64,000 nt of DNA from Methylacidiphilum infernorum V4 (GTDB lineage: Bacteria > Verrucomicrobiota > Verrucomicrobiia > Methylacidiphilales > Methylacidiphilaceae): contig NC_010794.1 in NCBI RefSeq assembly GCF_000019665.1, forward strand, positions 682,001 to 746,000, written 5' to 3'. The translations under genes were made by a program, and so were the position numbers. The notes under the pieces were generated by a model. That model was not told the origin of the DNA. It saw only the letters and a list, made by a program, of their open reading frames with translations, and made no database searches. The first letter of the stretch is position 1. Every line of letters begins with the position of its first letter. This document shows, one piece after another, positions 43,829-52,249 of the stretch.

Positions 43829-44770
43829 ATGAATCTTTTAAAAGTTGAAGAAGGTGCCTGGAAAGATATTTCGGGTAGGTGGAGACAGTTGGCCGGGGGG
43901 TTTTATTCCCATGGCTGGAGCTTGGAGCTTGTTGAATCCCGTATCGACGGTCCCTTTGACTGGGCAAAAAGTTTTCATCATAACAGCCTTGAAATCTGTA
44001 TTAACAATCTAGGACACGGTATCGTTTATTCCGATCATTCCCAACTGGAATTTCGCCCGGGAACCGTCGGTTTTTATGCCATTGCAAAGAAGAAGTTAAA
44101 TGCGCAAAGAAGGGCTGGAGAGTACACGCAGTTTGTAACCGTAGAATGGTCAAGATCGGCCCTAGCCAAAGAACTTAAGGGCATGGAAGAATGGCTGCTT
44201 CCCCCTGTAAAAGCCTGGCTGGAGGGAAAGAGAGAGGAGCCCTTGATCGGTTCTCCCCGTCCCATTTCTCCATCCCTGAGATCACGCCTAGAAAGCCTTT
44301 TGTCTGGAAGCTTTTCTCAACCCTCCCTGGCCTTGTTTGCCCATGCCCTATCCTTGGAAGCTGCGGCAGAAGTCCTTTTTGAACCGAATCAAGCCGATGT
44401 TAAAATGTGCCCTTTTTCTCCGGCCCATAAGTTGATCGTTGAAAAGGCCAAGGAGTATCTTAAAGAACATTTTACAAGCTCCATTCGGCTTCATGACCTT
44501 GCCCGGCATGTTGGGGTCAGCCCTTCCTACTTGAGCAGGCTTTTTTCAAAAGAAACCGGGATGTCCATTTCGGACTATGTGCGCAATTTACGAATAGAAA
44601 AAGCGGCGGAACTCTTGAAAAGGGGTGACTACAATGTCACGGAAGCTGCTTTTGCCGTTGGCTACTCCAGCCTAAGTTATTTTAGCAAGGTATTCTGCCA
44701 GGTCATGGGTTGTTGTCCTTGCGTATATCCATCGCCAAAAAGACTCGTCAACAAGCGATCTACCCCTTGA
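43829..44770 (+). CDS. AraC-family transcriptional regulator
   Basis: About 313 residues. The C-terminal ~100 form two helix-turn-helix motifs: HVGVSPSYLSRLFSKETGMS then the family signature from YNVTEAAFAVGYSSLSYFSKVF. The N-terminal ~200 residues are a probable sensing domain, not closely recognisable but with beta-rich spacing like a cupin. The last 15 residues depart from the usual R-x-x end (CCPCVYPSPKRL), with three Cys close together. ATG 43829 is preferred to an upstream TTG. It starts 20 bases after kdpE and may be co-transcribed with kdpDE. Confidence 0.88.
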   Translation: MNLLKVEEGAWKDISGRWRQLAGGFYSHGWSLELVESRIDGPFDWAKSFHHNSLEICINNLGHGIVYSDHSQLEFRPGTVGFYAIAKKKLNAQRRAGEYTQFVTVEWSRSALAKELKGMEEWLLPPVKAWLEGKREEPLIGSPRPISPSLRSRLESLLSGSFSQPSLALFAHALSLEAAAEVLFEPNQADVKMCPFSPAHKLIVEKAKEYLKEHFTSSIRLHDLARHVGVSPSYLSRLFSKETGMSISDYVRNLRIEKAAELLKRGDYNVTEAAFAVGYSSLSYFSKVFCQVMGCCPCVYPSPKRLVNKRSTP

Positions 44771-44931
44771 GTTATCGATCAAAAGGATCCGGTCAAAACA
44801 GAAAAAAACCTAAGCGGTCAACCTTTAGAAAAGAATTTTATCCCGTCCAGGTTGCGTTTTTCGAAAAATCCCATGAAAAAATTATTTAGCTCATGCTTGT
44901 CAACCTGGCCCGGTAACGTTTTCAAGGCTCC

Positions 44932-45795
44932 ATGAAAAAGGTGGCTCTTTTTCTTGTTTCTCTTTTTTTTTATACAGAATGTCGGCTTTATTGCCAGCCT
45001 AAAAGTTATTCCTTTGACTCTCTTCAATTAGCTGCCGAATACGATCGATTAAGCGATCCTCAATTCAATCAAGGCAGGGAGCTCGTCTCCTTGCTCAAGA
45101 TTAAAAGGGCAGACCGGGTATTGGATATAGGCTGTGGCACGGGCAGGCTTGCCGCCTATGTGGCGGGCATAACAGGAAAAGAAGGAAAAGTCATAGGGAT
45201 CGATCCCTCTCCTTTTAGAATTGCTATAGCCCGCCGCAGAGAAAAAAGCAATCTTCTCTTTAAGGTAGCGGGCACGGAAGAGCTTTCGTTGTTCGAGGAT
45301 AATTCCTTTGATGTCGTTTACCTCAATAGTGTTTTTCACTGGATAGGCGATAGGGCCCAGGCGATGGTGGAGATCTACCGGGTACTCAAACCGGGAGGAA
45401 AATTAGGTATCGCCATGGGAGCTAAGCATCAAGATTCTCTTTTAGTTTCGATCCTCAGGCGATCGGCTCAATCGGTTTTGGGCTATATACCCAAGGAATT
45501 CGCCCTCAACGAATACCAAAGGGAAGCGGATGAAGCCTTGGAGCTTTCTAGGGAAAGCGGTTTTAAAATCCAAGAAATAAAAACTAGGCACTACGTGGAT
45601 CTTTTTAGGAGCGGGGAGGAATGTATCCGTTTTTATGAAGCGAGCAGCGGGGGCAGCCTCTTAAGGGAATTTCCCGATTTTCAAAGAAAAAAGATTCTAT
45701 CTCAAATCGAAGAGCGGTTGGAGAGATTAAAAACGGCCAAGGGTATTGAGATTCCCCACAACATCTTATTTCTGATCGATGAGAAACCAAAATGA
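44932..45795 (+). CDS. Class I SAM-dependent methyltransferase with apparent signal peptide
   Basis: The core has the SAM motif VLDIGCGTGRLA (about residues 63-75), the acidic IGIDPS, and the post-motif FDVVYLNSVFHWIGD, as in UbiE/arsenite-methyltransferase-like enzymes; the substrate is unknown. The first 22 residues (KKVALFLVSLFFYTECRLYC) look like a signal peptide or membrane anchor, strange for an enzyme needing cytoplasmic SAM. AAGG five bases before the ATG supports this start, and no good start occurs between it and the core. A terminator lies about 155 bases downstream. Confidence 0.8.
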   Translation: MKKVALFLVSLFFYTECRLYCQPKSYSFDSLQLAAEYDRLSDPQFNQGRELVSLLKIKRADRVLDIGCGTGRLAAYVAGITGKEGKVIGIDPSPFRIAIARRREKSNLLFKVAGTEELSLFEDNSFDVVYLNSVFHWIGDRAQAMVEIYRVLKPGGKLGIAMGAKHQDSLLVSILRRSAQSVLGYIPKEFALNEYQREADEALELSRESGFKIQEIKTRHYVDLFRSGEECIRFYEASSGGSLLREFPDFQRKKILSQIEERLERLKTAKGIEIPHNILFLIDEKPK

Positions 45796-45949
45796 AAACA
45801 TTTCAACTAAAAGAAATGGGATTCAATCTTCGGCCTGCCGGCAAAAAGCCCGGATAAAACAACGCCAACAAGCTGATCTTTTGCTGAAAAAAAAGAACTC
45901 GCTCATTTTTTGACTCATTAAACAAAACAAGTTAAGCTGTTGTAAACTC

Positions 45950-45974
45950 AAGGGGAGCCTATCCCCTTTTTTTT
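45950..45974 (+). terminator. Intrinsic terminator
   Basis: AAGGGGA and TCCCCTT form a seven-base-pair stem around GCCTA, followed directly by a run of Ts. It would end transcripts from the methyltransferase gene, and it lies just upstream of the next small gene, so attenuation of that gene is also possible. Confidence 0.7.
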
Positions 45975-46008
45975 GGCTCCTGTCAAAAAATAATAAAGGA
46001 GATCAATC

Positions 46009-46332
46009 GTGGAAAATCATTGTTGTTGTGCGCATGAAAAAGAAGCTTCCTTAAAAGTAAAAGAAGGGGAGCAAAAAAATTGTCCATCCTCTTCTGCAAA
46101 CCTTGTAGACCGACTTGTCGAAGGTTGGCATGAAGCGGCATGCCAGGCTTGGGAAGAGGTTCTCAAGGAGATCCTTAAAGAAAAAATAAGGCTCAAATGG
46201 GGAGCGGAACTGGAGAGGGGAGCCCAAGCCTACGTTGAGTCGATGGACAAAAGTTGGCTGGCTAAAATTACTGCGGCGAAAGCCGAACAGGAGTTTCGCC
46301 AAGGAATGATAAAAGCTTTATTCAAGGAATAG
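46009..46332 (+). CDS. Small Cys/His-rich-headed helical protein, function unknown
   Basis: 107 residues from GTG 46009, with AAGGAG eight bases upstream. The first ten residues contain His-Cys-Cys-Cys-Ala-His, a likely metal-binding head, and another Cys occurs near 25. The rest is mostly helical and charged (LVDRLVEGWHEAACQAWEEV, EILKEKIRLKWGAELERGAQ), resembling a small coiled-coil. It stands alone between two terminators, so it is likely its own transcription unit. I recognise no family. Confidence 0.65.
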   Translation: MENHCCCAHEKEASLKVKEGEQKNCPSSSANLVDRLVEGWHEAACQAWEEVLKEILKEKIRLKWGAELERGAQAYVESMDKSWLAKITAAKAEQEFRQGMIKALFKE

Positions 46333-46359
46333 ATCCTAAGGCACAAAACAACTGAACTT

Positions 46360-46377
46360 CCCCTACTTGGGGTTTTT
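46360..46377 (+). terminator. Short intrinsic terminator
   Basis: CCCC-TACTT-GGGG followed by five Ts, placed 28 bases after the small Cys/His-rich gene. The stem has only four base pairs, though all are G-C. It lies ahead of the convergent acpS. Confidence 0.5.
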
Positions 46378-46414
46378 GCCTGGAGTTGGAATAAAGCAGC
46401 GAATAAAGCGGGGC

Positions 46415-46786
46415 TCAACCTCCGAGGATGACCACCGCGCTGCTCGCTAGCGGGGTATGCGTAAAGGATAAATAAACGGAGCTTACTCCCCTGGCCGAAC
46501 AAAGCTTGAATAGATTTCCATAAAAGAGGAGTGTTGGAGGAGAATTTTTTCGGGATGCCACTTCAATATCTTTCCAATGGGCAACGGGGCTTCCCAAGGC
46601 CTTGATGGCTGCTTCCTTGGCTGCAAATCTTGCGGCAAGATGGGGGATAGGGTTGGCCATCGAAAAGCAGTAAGAGAGCTCCGCTTCTCTGTAGATTTTT
46701 TTCAAGAAATGTTCTCCAAAACGATTATAGAGAGATTCGATACGGCTATTTTCGACCAGGTCGATACCCAACCCGAGGATATTCAT
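46415..46786 (-). CDS. acpS: Holo-[acyl-carrier-protein] synthase
   Basis: Transfers 4'-phosphopantetheine from CoA to acyl carrier protein. The signature GLGIDLVENSRIESL supplies the metal Asp, and AARFAAKEAAIKALG the second metal Glu and CoA site. LSFTHTPLASSAVVIL closes the domain. 123 residues is standard. It follows pdxJ with about a dozen bases between, a pairing seen in many bacteria. Confidence 0.94.
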   Translation of the reverse strand: MNILGLGIDLVENSRIESLYNRFGEHFLKKIYREAELSYCFSMANPIPHLAARFAAKEAAIKALGSPVAHWKDIEVASRKNSPPTLLFYGNLFKLCSARGVSSVYLSFTHTPLASSAVVILGG

Positions 46787-46797
46787 GGGACGGCGGC

Positions 46798-47538
46798 TTA
46801 CTGTTTTTCCAGCAGTTGGAGCATTTTCCTAACGGCGTTTTTAAGCCCGGAAAAAAGGGCTTCGGAGATGATCGCATGGCCGATGTTCACAGTATGCAGA
46901 AAGGGAACGGAGCGAATGTAGGTTGCCAGGTTGCTGTAGTTGAGGCCATGGCCGGCATTGACTTGAAGGTTGAGATCCTTGGCCAGATAAGCGCAAAGCT
47001 TGTGTTTTTCAATTTCCTCTTCGATGCGTTTTTGTTCGGTTGCCAAAGCATATTGGCCGGTATGCAGTTCGATGCAGTGAGCTCCGGTTTGTTTTGCGGC
47101 TTTCAGTTGGATCGGATCGGGATCGATGAAAAGGCTGACCGTTATGCCGGCCTGGGAGAGCTCTTGAACTACTTTTCTGAGCGTTGATTCGTTGCGGGAG
47201 ACGTCTAGTCCCCCTTCCGTCGTGATTTCTTCCCTTTTTTCAGGAACCAGGCAGACTTCATTGGGCTTAATATCGATCGCCTTTTCAACCATTTCGCTTA
47301 TAGGAGCCATTTCCATGTTCAGATGTTTTACGGCTTGCCGAATAAGTCTCATATCTTCGTCTTGAATGTGCCTGCGGTCTTCCCTAAGATGAGCGGTGAT
47401 AGAATGGGCGCCGGCTTCCTGAGCAATTTTTGCTGCTTGAAGAGGAGAAGGCTCGGCAAACGAAGAAAAGGGAGCATGCTTGTATCTGGCTTGTCTCAAA
47501 GTGGCCACATGATCAATGTTAAGTCCTAGACGGATCAT
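46798..47538 (-). CDS. pdxJ: Pyridoxine 5'-phosphate synthase
   Basis: Forms pyridoxine phosphate from deoxyxylulose 5-phosphate and aminoacetone phosphate. The opening RLGLNIDHVATLRQARY and the core GAHSITAHLREDRRHIQDED are diagnostic, with NLQVNAGHGLNYSN near the end. 246 residues from ATG 47538, which has AAAGGAA at good distance; an upstream TTG extends the frame by ten unlikely residues. It forms a pdxJ-acpS operon. Confidence 0.96.
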   Translation of the reverse strand: MIRLGLNIDHVATLRQARYKHAPFSSFAEPSPLQAAKIAQEAGAHSITAHLREDRRHIQDEDMRLIRQAVKHLNMEMAPISEMVEKAIDIKPNEVCLVPEKREEITTEGGLDVSRNESTLRKVVQELSQAGITVSLFIDPDPIQLKAAKQTGAHCIELHTGQYALATEQKRIEEEIEKHKLCAYLAKDLNLQVNAGHGLNYSNLATYIRSVPFLHTVNIGHAIISEALFSGLKNAVRKMLQLLEKQ

Positions 47539-47631
47539 TTTACTGTTCCTTTTTCTATTGTTGAGCAAGTTTTGGAAAGATTGAAGCGTTGAGTTATGAT
47601 AAATGCAAAGGGTTGAAGTTGCAAAAGCAAG

Positions 47632-50358
47632 ATGAGTCCATTTGATAAGTCGTTGAGAGAAATTGAGAAAGAATGGAGCCAGAGCAAGAGAAAACCTAAA
47701 GATCTTGTCTTATTTTACAAGAACTTCTTGAAAAAACAGGCTCATCATCTCCGAATGGAGTACGCCTTGGGCTTGAGCGGGAAAACAATCGCTTATCAGA
47801 GGGCCGAGCTTTTTCGAGCGGTGCTGACCCACCTGTGGACACTGGCCCTAGAGCAGGTTTTCCCTTCGACGTCTTCGAGAGATCCTTCCGTAGCTCTTTT
47901 AGCCGTTGGTGGATTTGGAAGAAAAGAGCTTTCTCCAGCCAGTGATATCGATCTTTTTTTTCTTTATGACCCCCAACAGGAGAGCGAAGAGTGTATTTTT
48001 GCTCTCATTCACCAGATTCTTTATTTTCTATGGGATATAGGGCTGGATGTGGGTCATTCGACCCACCAGCTCGAAGAGATTATCGCTTCGGCAAACAAGG
48101 ACTTGCAAACTAAAACCGCACTTCTTGATGCCGACCTGGTTTGCGGCTCAAAAGTTTTATGGGAAAAGTTTAGGGATGTTTTTGAACCCTCCTGTATCCA
48201 AGGGAAGGAAAAGGAGTTTATCGAGTGGCGCCTGGAAGATTTAAAAGAACAACATCAAAAATATGGCGGTACGGTCCTTGTCCAGGAACCTAACATTAAA
48301 TGGGGTTGTGGAGGCTTAAGGGATTATCAGAGCTTGTATTGGATCCTCCGAGTTAAAGAAAAAATAGATCAAAAAATAGATCAAAAAGAATATCTTCTAA
48401 AAAACCGGTGGATTGAGAGCAAGGACTGGGAAAAACTCGAAAAGGGCTATGATTTTCTTCTTCGCGTCCGGGAAGAATTGCATTACCGAGAAAAGAGAAA
48501 GTTCGATCTTTTAACCTTGGGCAACCAAGGGAAAGTCGCCACCGCCTTTGGCTATCCTCACAAAGACATCTTGAGACGCATCGAGGAGTTCATGCGGCAG
48601 TTCTATGATCATGCCCTTCAGATTTATCTTATTGCCAATACGACGGTGGAGGCTTTAGCTTATCAAAAGAAAGGATTTTTCTCTCGAGGAGGAACGAGAA
48701 AAAAAGTGGGTTCTTTTGCCATAGAAGATCATTGCCTGGAGGTAGTCAATCCGGAAAAACTCACCGAAAATCCCCTTCTTATTCTTAGGGCCTTTTCTTT
48801 TATCCAGAGGTGGGGATTAAGGATTGGACCAACTCTTAAGATGCAGATTAAAAACCGGCTCCATCTCCTAAACGCTTATTTTTTGCGTCGTAAAGATGCC
48901 AGGAATCTGGTTCGACTTATCTTTTCCCGCAAAGGACAGGTGGGAGAAATTTGCCGCCAGATGCATGAAATCGGATTACTGGGGAAGCTTTTTCCCGAAT
49001 TTGCTCCGCTTAGGTGCCTTGTTCAGCACGAGTTTTTCCATCGATACACGGCTGATGAACATACCTTGCGTGCCCTTGAAGTTATCGATTCGCTCATCGG
49101 AGCAACGGAAGCCCCTTACAAAAACTTTTCTTCCCTTTTTCAGAACCTACAAAATCCTTTCATACTCTACTTGGCGATCCTCTTGCACGATACGGGGAGG
49201 GCGGGCAGCCATAAAAAGCATCATGAGGAACTCAGTGCGGTCAATGCCATGAATGTGGCCAAAAGGTTGAAGTTATCTTCCGAGGAACTTTCCCAACTTG
49301 TTTTTCTTGTCGATCAACATCTTTTAATGGGGCAGACCGCCGTGAGGCGTAATCTCGAAGAGGAAGAAACCATCTTGGAGTTCGCCCGGGTAGTCATGAC
49401 CCAGGAAAGATTAGATATGCTCATGTTGCTGACCTTTGCCGACCAGGAAGGAACAGGAGAATCGAGCAACTGGTCCAGTTGGAAAAACCTCCTCTTGTGG
49501 GAGCTTTACCATCAAACCTCGCGGGCTTTATCAAACAAAGAAGAATTCATCGTGGCACGCAGGAAATCGATCGAACAGATAAAAGAAAAAGTCAAGGAAA
49601 GGCTTTCGGCAAAAATTGATCCCGAAGAAATCGATGCCCATTTTAACAACCTTCCTTTACGGTATTTTCAAGCCTTTTCCGAGGAATCGATCTCGGTTCA
49701 TATCGAGGTCATCCATCATTTCTTATTGAACCAGGTTGATTCCTATTCCAATGTATTGGCGCCGGTGGTTAAGTGGATAGACCGGCCTGAATTTGATCAC
49801 TCCGAGGTCATTATCGTAACTTGGGATAGGCTGGGAGTATTTTCTCGGATCTGTGGGAGTTTTGCCGTTGTCGGCCTTTCTATTTTAAGTGCGGATATTC
49901 ATACCCGGACCGATGGCATCGTGCTGGACGTTTTTAAAGTCTGCACTTCAAGAAAGGAATATGCTTGCAGGGAACAGTATAAAGATAGCTTTTGCAAGGT
50001 ACTCGAAGAAGCCTTTCTTGACGAAAGCTATGATATCTTTAGTCGTATCCCCAAGCCTGGGATCATGGAAAAAAAAGAATTTGAAGGAGAATTTCCGACG
50101 TCGATCCAGTTCGACCAGCAATCCTCGAAAAACTATACTATTTTAGATATTCAAACCCCGGACAAACCCGCCCTGTTGTATAGAATAGCTAATGCCCTTT
50201 TGGATTTAGGAATAGAAATCGTTTCCGCCCGTATAGCCACGGAAAAAGGGGCTGCCTTGGATACCTTTTACATTTTAAACAGCAGTGGAAATAAGGTGAC
50301 AAAGGAAACCGAGATTAAAGAAATATTAAAGAACCTGCGCAAGGCCATAGGTATTTAG
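47632..50358 (+). CDS. glnD: [Protein-PII] uridylyltransferase/uridylyl-removing enzyme
   Basis: Nitrogen sensor that uridylylates PII when glutamine is low and removes UMP when it is high. The nucleotidyltransferase motif GGFGRKELSPASDIDLFF lies near residue 87-104. An HD domain (AILLHDTGRAGSHKKHHEEL) sits mid-protein. Two C-terminal ACT domains (TWDRLGVFSRICGSFAVVGL and TPDKPALLYRIANALLDLG) bind glutamine. 908 residues is normal. The GAF kinase gene follows after seven bases, so the two may be co-expressed. Confidence 0.95.
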   Translation: MSPFDKSLREIEKEWSQSKRKPKDLVLFYKNFLKKQAHHLRMEYALGLSGKTIAYQRAELFRAVLTHLWTLALEQVFPSTSSRDPSVALLAVGGFGRKELSPASDIDLFFLYDPQQESEECIFALIHQILYFLWDIGLDVGHSTHQLEEIIASANKDLQTKTALLDADLVCGSKVLWEKFRDVFEPSCIQGKEKEFIEWRLEDLKEQHQKYGGTVLVQEPNIKWGCGGLRDYQSLYWILRVKEKIDQKIDQKEYLLKNRWIESKDWEKLEKGYDFLLRVREELHYREKRKFDLLTLGNQGKVATAFGYPHKDILRRIEEFMRQFYDHALQIYLIANTTVEALAYQKKGFFSRGGTRKKVGSFAIEDHCLEVVNPEKLTENPLLILRAFSFIQRWGLRIGPTLKMQIKNRLHLLNAYFLRRKDARNLVRLIFSRKGQVGEICRQMHEIGLLGKLFPEFAPLRCLVQHEFFHRYTADEHTLRALEVIDSLIGATEAPYKNFSSLFQNLQNPFILYLAILLHDTGRAGSHKKHHEELSAVNAMNVAKRLKLSSEELSQLVFLVDQHLLMGQTAVRRNLEEEETILEFARVVMTQERLDMLMLLTFADQEGTGESSNWSSWKNLLLWELYHQTSRALSNKEEFIVARRKSIEQIKEKVKERLSAKIDPEEIDAHFNNLPLRYFQAFSEESISVHIEVIHHFLLNQVDSYSNVLAPVVKWIDRPEFDHSEVIIVTWDRLGVFSRICGSFAVVGLSILSADIHTRTDGIVLDVFKVCTSRKEYACREQYKDSFCKVLEEAFLDESYDIFSRIPKPGIMEKKEFEGEFPTSIQFDQQSSKNYTILDIQTPDKPALLYRIANALLDLGIEIVSARIATEKGAALDTFYILNSSGNKVTKETEIKEILKNLRKAIGI

Positions 50359-50365
50359 AATAATT

Positions 50366-52090
50366 ATGAATTCCCCCTCAACGGGCAAATCGCCTTCTCC
50401 CCGCGGAAGAAAACGGAGAGAAATTTCCATTGAAAAGGTAAAGAAGTTGCTGACGGTTCCGGGAATTATCCGGCATTTTTTAAAAATAGCCATAGGCAGG
50501 ACACAGTCGGATAGCGGCTCCTTTGTACTCTTTAATCCCAATACAGGCTTGCTTGATATAGAAGCCAGTTATGGACTGAAACATAAAGCCAAAAAAACCA
50601 AGCTCAAAGTAGGCGAGGGGATTACCGGATGGGTGGCTACTTCTGGAAAGCCCATGCGCATAGATGATGTGTCCAAGGATTGGCGTTATGTTTCGATAGA
50701 TCCCAGGATTCAATCCGAACTGGCCGTTCCTATTGAATGGCAGTCGACCATTATTGGCGTGCTTAACGTCGATAGCCACGAGAAAAGCCATTATACTTTA
50801 GAACATGAAAAGGAGATGGAAGCTTTGGCTGCTGAGGCCGCACAGTGGCTGTCCTACGCTTGGGAATTTGAAAAGTTACGCCAGCAGGCTAAGCAGCTTT
50901 CCACGCTCATTGAAATTGGACGCACTATTGTTTCGCAGGAAGATCTTGAAAAAACCTTGGAAGGTGTCGTGCGCAGCGCGGTGTTGTTCATGAACGCCGA
51001 TAAAGGAAAGTTATTTCTCCTGAACCCGGATAAGACCGAGCTCCATCTGATCGCCTCTTGGGATAAGAACAAAGAGAATATGAAAAGAGAAAGGATGGCG
51101 ATTTCTTTGAGCGAATCCATTTTTGGAGTAGTCGTCAAAAAATGCAAGCCGCTTGCTATTCAGGATATCCACGAAGAATCCCTGATCCATTGTCCGGAAT
51201 TTGCCCTTGAAAAAGAGATGGTTTCTTTTTTATCCGTCCCCCTTGTTTTTGGGAATGAATGCCAAGGGGTTCTTGCCCTGTTTACTTCTTTTCCCCACCG
51301 GTTTTCCAACAGCCAGATCCAGCTTTTACAAACCCTCGCCGATCTTTCTGGGGTTGCCCTGGCCAAAGCGAGGCTTCTTGAAAGGATCGTCCAAACAGAG
51401 GAAAACCTGAGAGAAGGAGAAAGACTCCTCTCCCTCGGCCTTTTGGCAGCAGAAATCGCCCATGAAATTAGAAATCCCCTTACCGTGATCCACATGCTTA
51501 TTCATAGTTTAAAATCACGCATACAGTGTGATCCGGTTTCCCAGAAGGACTTGGAAGTCCTTGAAAAGAAGATGGTCCAGATGAATAGGATCGTGGATCA
51601 AGTCCTGGTGTTGGGGAAAGCTCCTCAACCTTTGCTGGAGTCCTTGAGGGTTGAAGAAATCATCGAAGATGTCCTTTTGTTATCCCGGCATAAACTGGCA
51701 GGTCAAAAAATTGAAGTCCAAACGGCCATCGCTCCTTCGCTTCCTAAAATAAAGGCCGAAAGAGCCCAGGTCGAGCAGGCTATCTTAAACCTTATCCTCA
51801 ATGGAGTCCAAGCGATGAAAGAAGGCGGAAGACTGGAAATTTCAGCCGAAATCGAGGATAACGAAACGGAGCCTTACTTGGCCATCCGGGTTAAAGATTC
51901 AGGGCCAGGAATGTCGAAAGCCGAAATGGAGGAACTTTTCGTTCCCTTTTTAACCAGGAAAAAACAGGGGACGGGCCTGGGACTGGCGATTGTTCAAAAA
52001 ATCATGGAAAACCACCGGGGAAAAGTCAAAGTCAGCTCCACTTTGGGAGAGGGGAGCACTTTTTCGCTGCTTTTCCCGCTTTTTGACTAG
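50366..52090 (+). CDS. GAF-domain cytoplasmic sensor histidine kinase
   Basis: 574 residues without membrane segments. Two GAF domains in tandem (about 35-175 and 185-335; LKVGEGITGWVATSGKPMRI opens the first active loop) precede a HisKA domain with phospho-acceptor His366 (AEIAHEIRNPLTVIH) and an ATPase domain (KDSGPGMSKAEMEEL, GTGLGLAIVQKIMENH). The layout is like NtrB-type kinases. It begins seven bases after glnD, which hints at nitrogen or small-molecule signalling. No response regulator is adjacent. Confidence 0.9.
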   Translation: MNSPSTGKSPSPRGRKRREISIEKVKKLLTVPGIIRHFLKIAIGRTQSDSGSFVLFNPNTGLLDIEASYGLKHKAKKTKLKVGEGITGWVATSGKPMRIDDVSKDWRYVSIDPRIQSELAVPIEWQSTIIGVLNVDSHEKSHYTLEHEKEMEALAAEAAQWLSYAWEFEKLRQQAKQLSTLIEIGRTIVSQEDLEKTLEGVVRSAVLFMNADKGKLFLLNPDKTELHLIASWDKNKENMKRERMAISLSESIFGVVVKKCKPLAIQDIHEESLIHCPEFALEKEMVSFLSVPLVFGNECQGVLALFTSFPHRFSNSQIQLLQTLADLSGVALAKARLLERIVQTEENLREGERLLSLGLLAAEIAHEIRNPLTVIHMLIHSLKSRIQCDPVSQKDLEVLEKKMVQMNRIVDQVLVLGKAPQPLLESLRVEEIIEDVLLLSRHKLAGQKIEVQTAIAPSLPKIKAERAQVEQAILNLILNGVQAMKEGGRLEISAEIEDNETEPYLAIRVKDSGPGMSKAEMEELFVPFLTRKKQGTGLGLAIVQKIMENHRGKVKVSSTLGEGSTFSLLFPLFD

Positions 52091-52103
52091 GAAGCTGTGA
52101 CTT

Positions 52104-52176
52104 TAGCCCCAACGGGATTCGAACCCGTCCACCGGCCTTGAGAGGGCCGTATCCTAACCAACTAGATGATGGGGCC
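52104..52176 (-). tRNA. tRNA-Glu (anticodon CTC)
   Basis: 73 bases. GGCCCCA pairs with TGGGGCT (terminal G-T) and the discriminator is A. The anticodon loop CTCTCAA gives CTC, reading GAG. The T arm contains GGTTCGAATCC, and CCA is not encoded. It lies downstream of the dehydrogenase-cupin gene on the same strand. Confidence 0.95.
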
Positions 52177-52249
52177 TATTCCTTTTATCTATCTATAGAT
52201 AATAAAGATTTCAACTTTTCTCAACTGCAACCAACGGTAAAACGCCAAG

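Noticed and set aside
44873-44934. 19-codon ORF (MKKLFSSCLSTW...) ending on the methyltransferase start
   Set aside because: No ribosome site and low information; the ATGA-type overlap may be chance.
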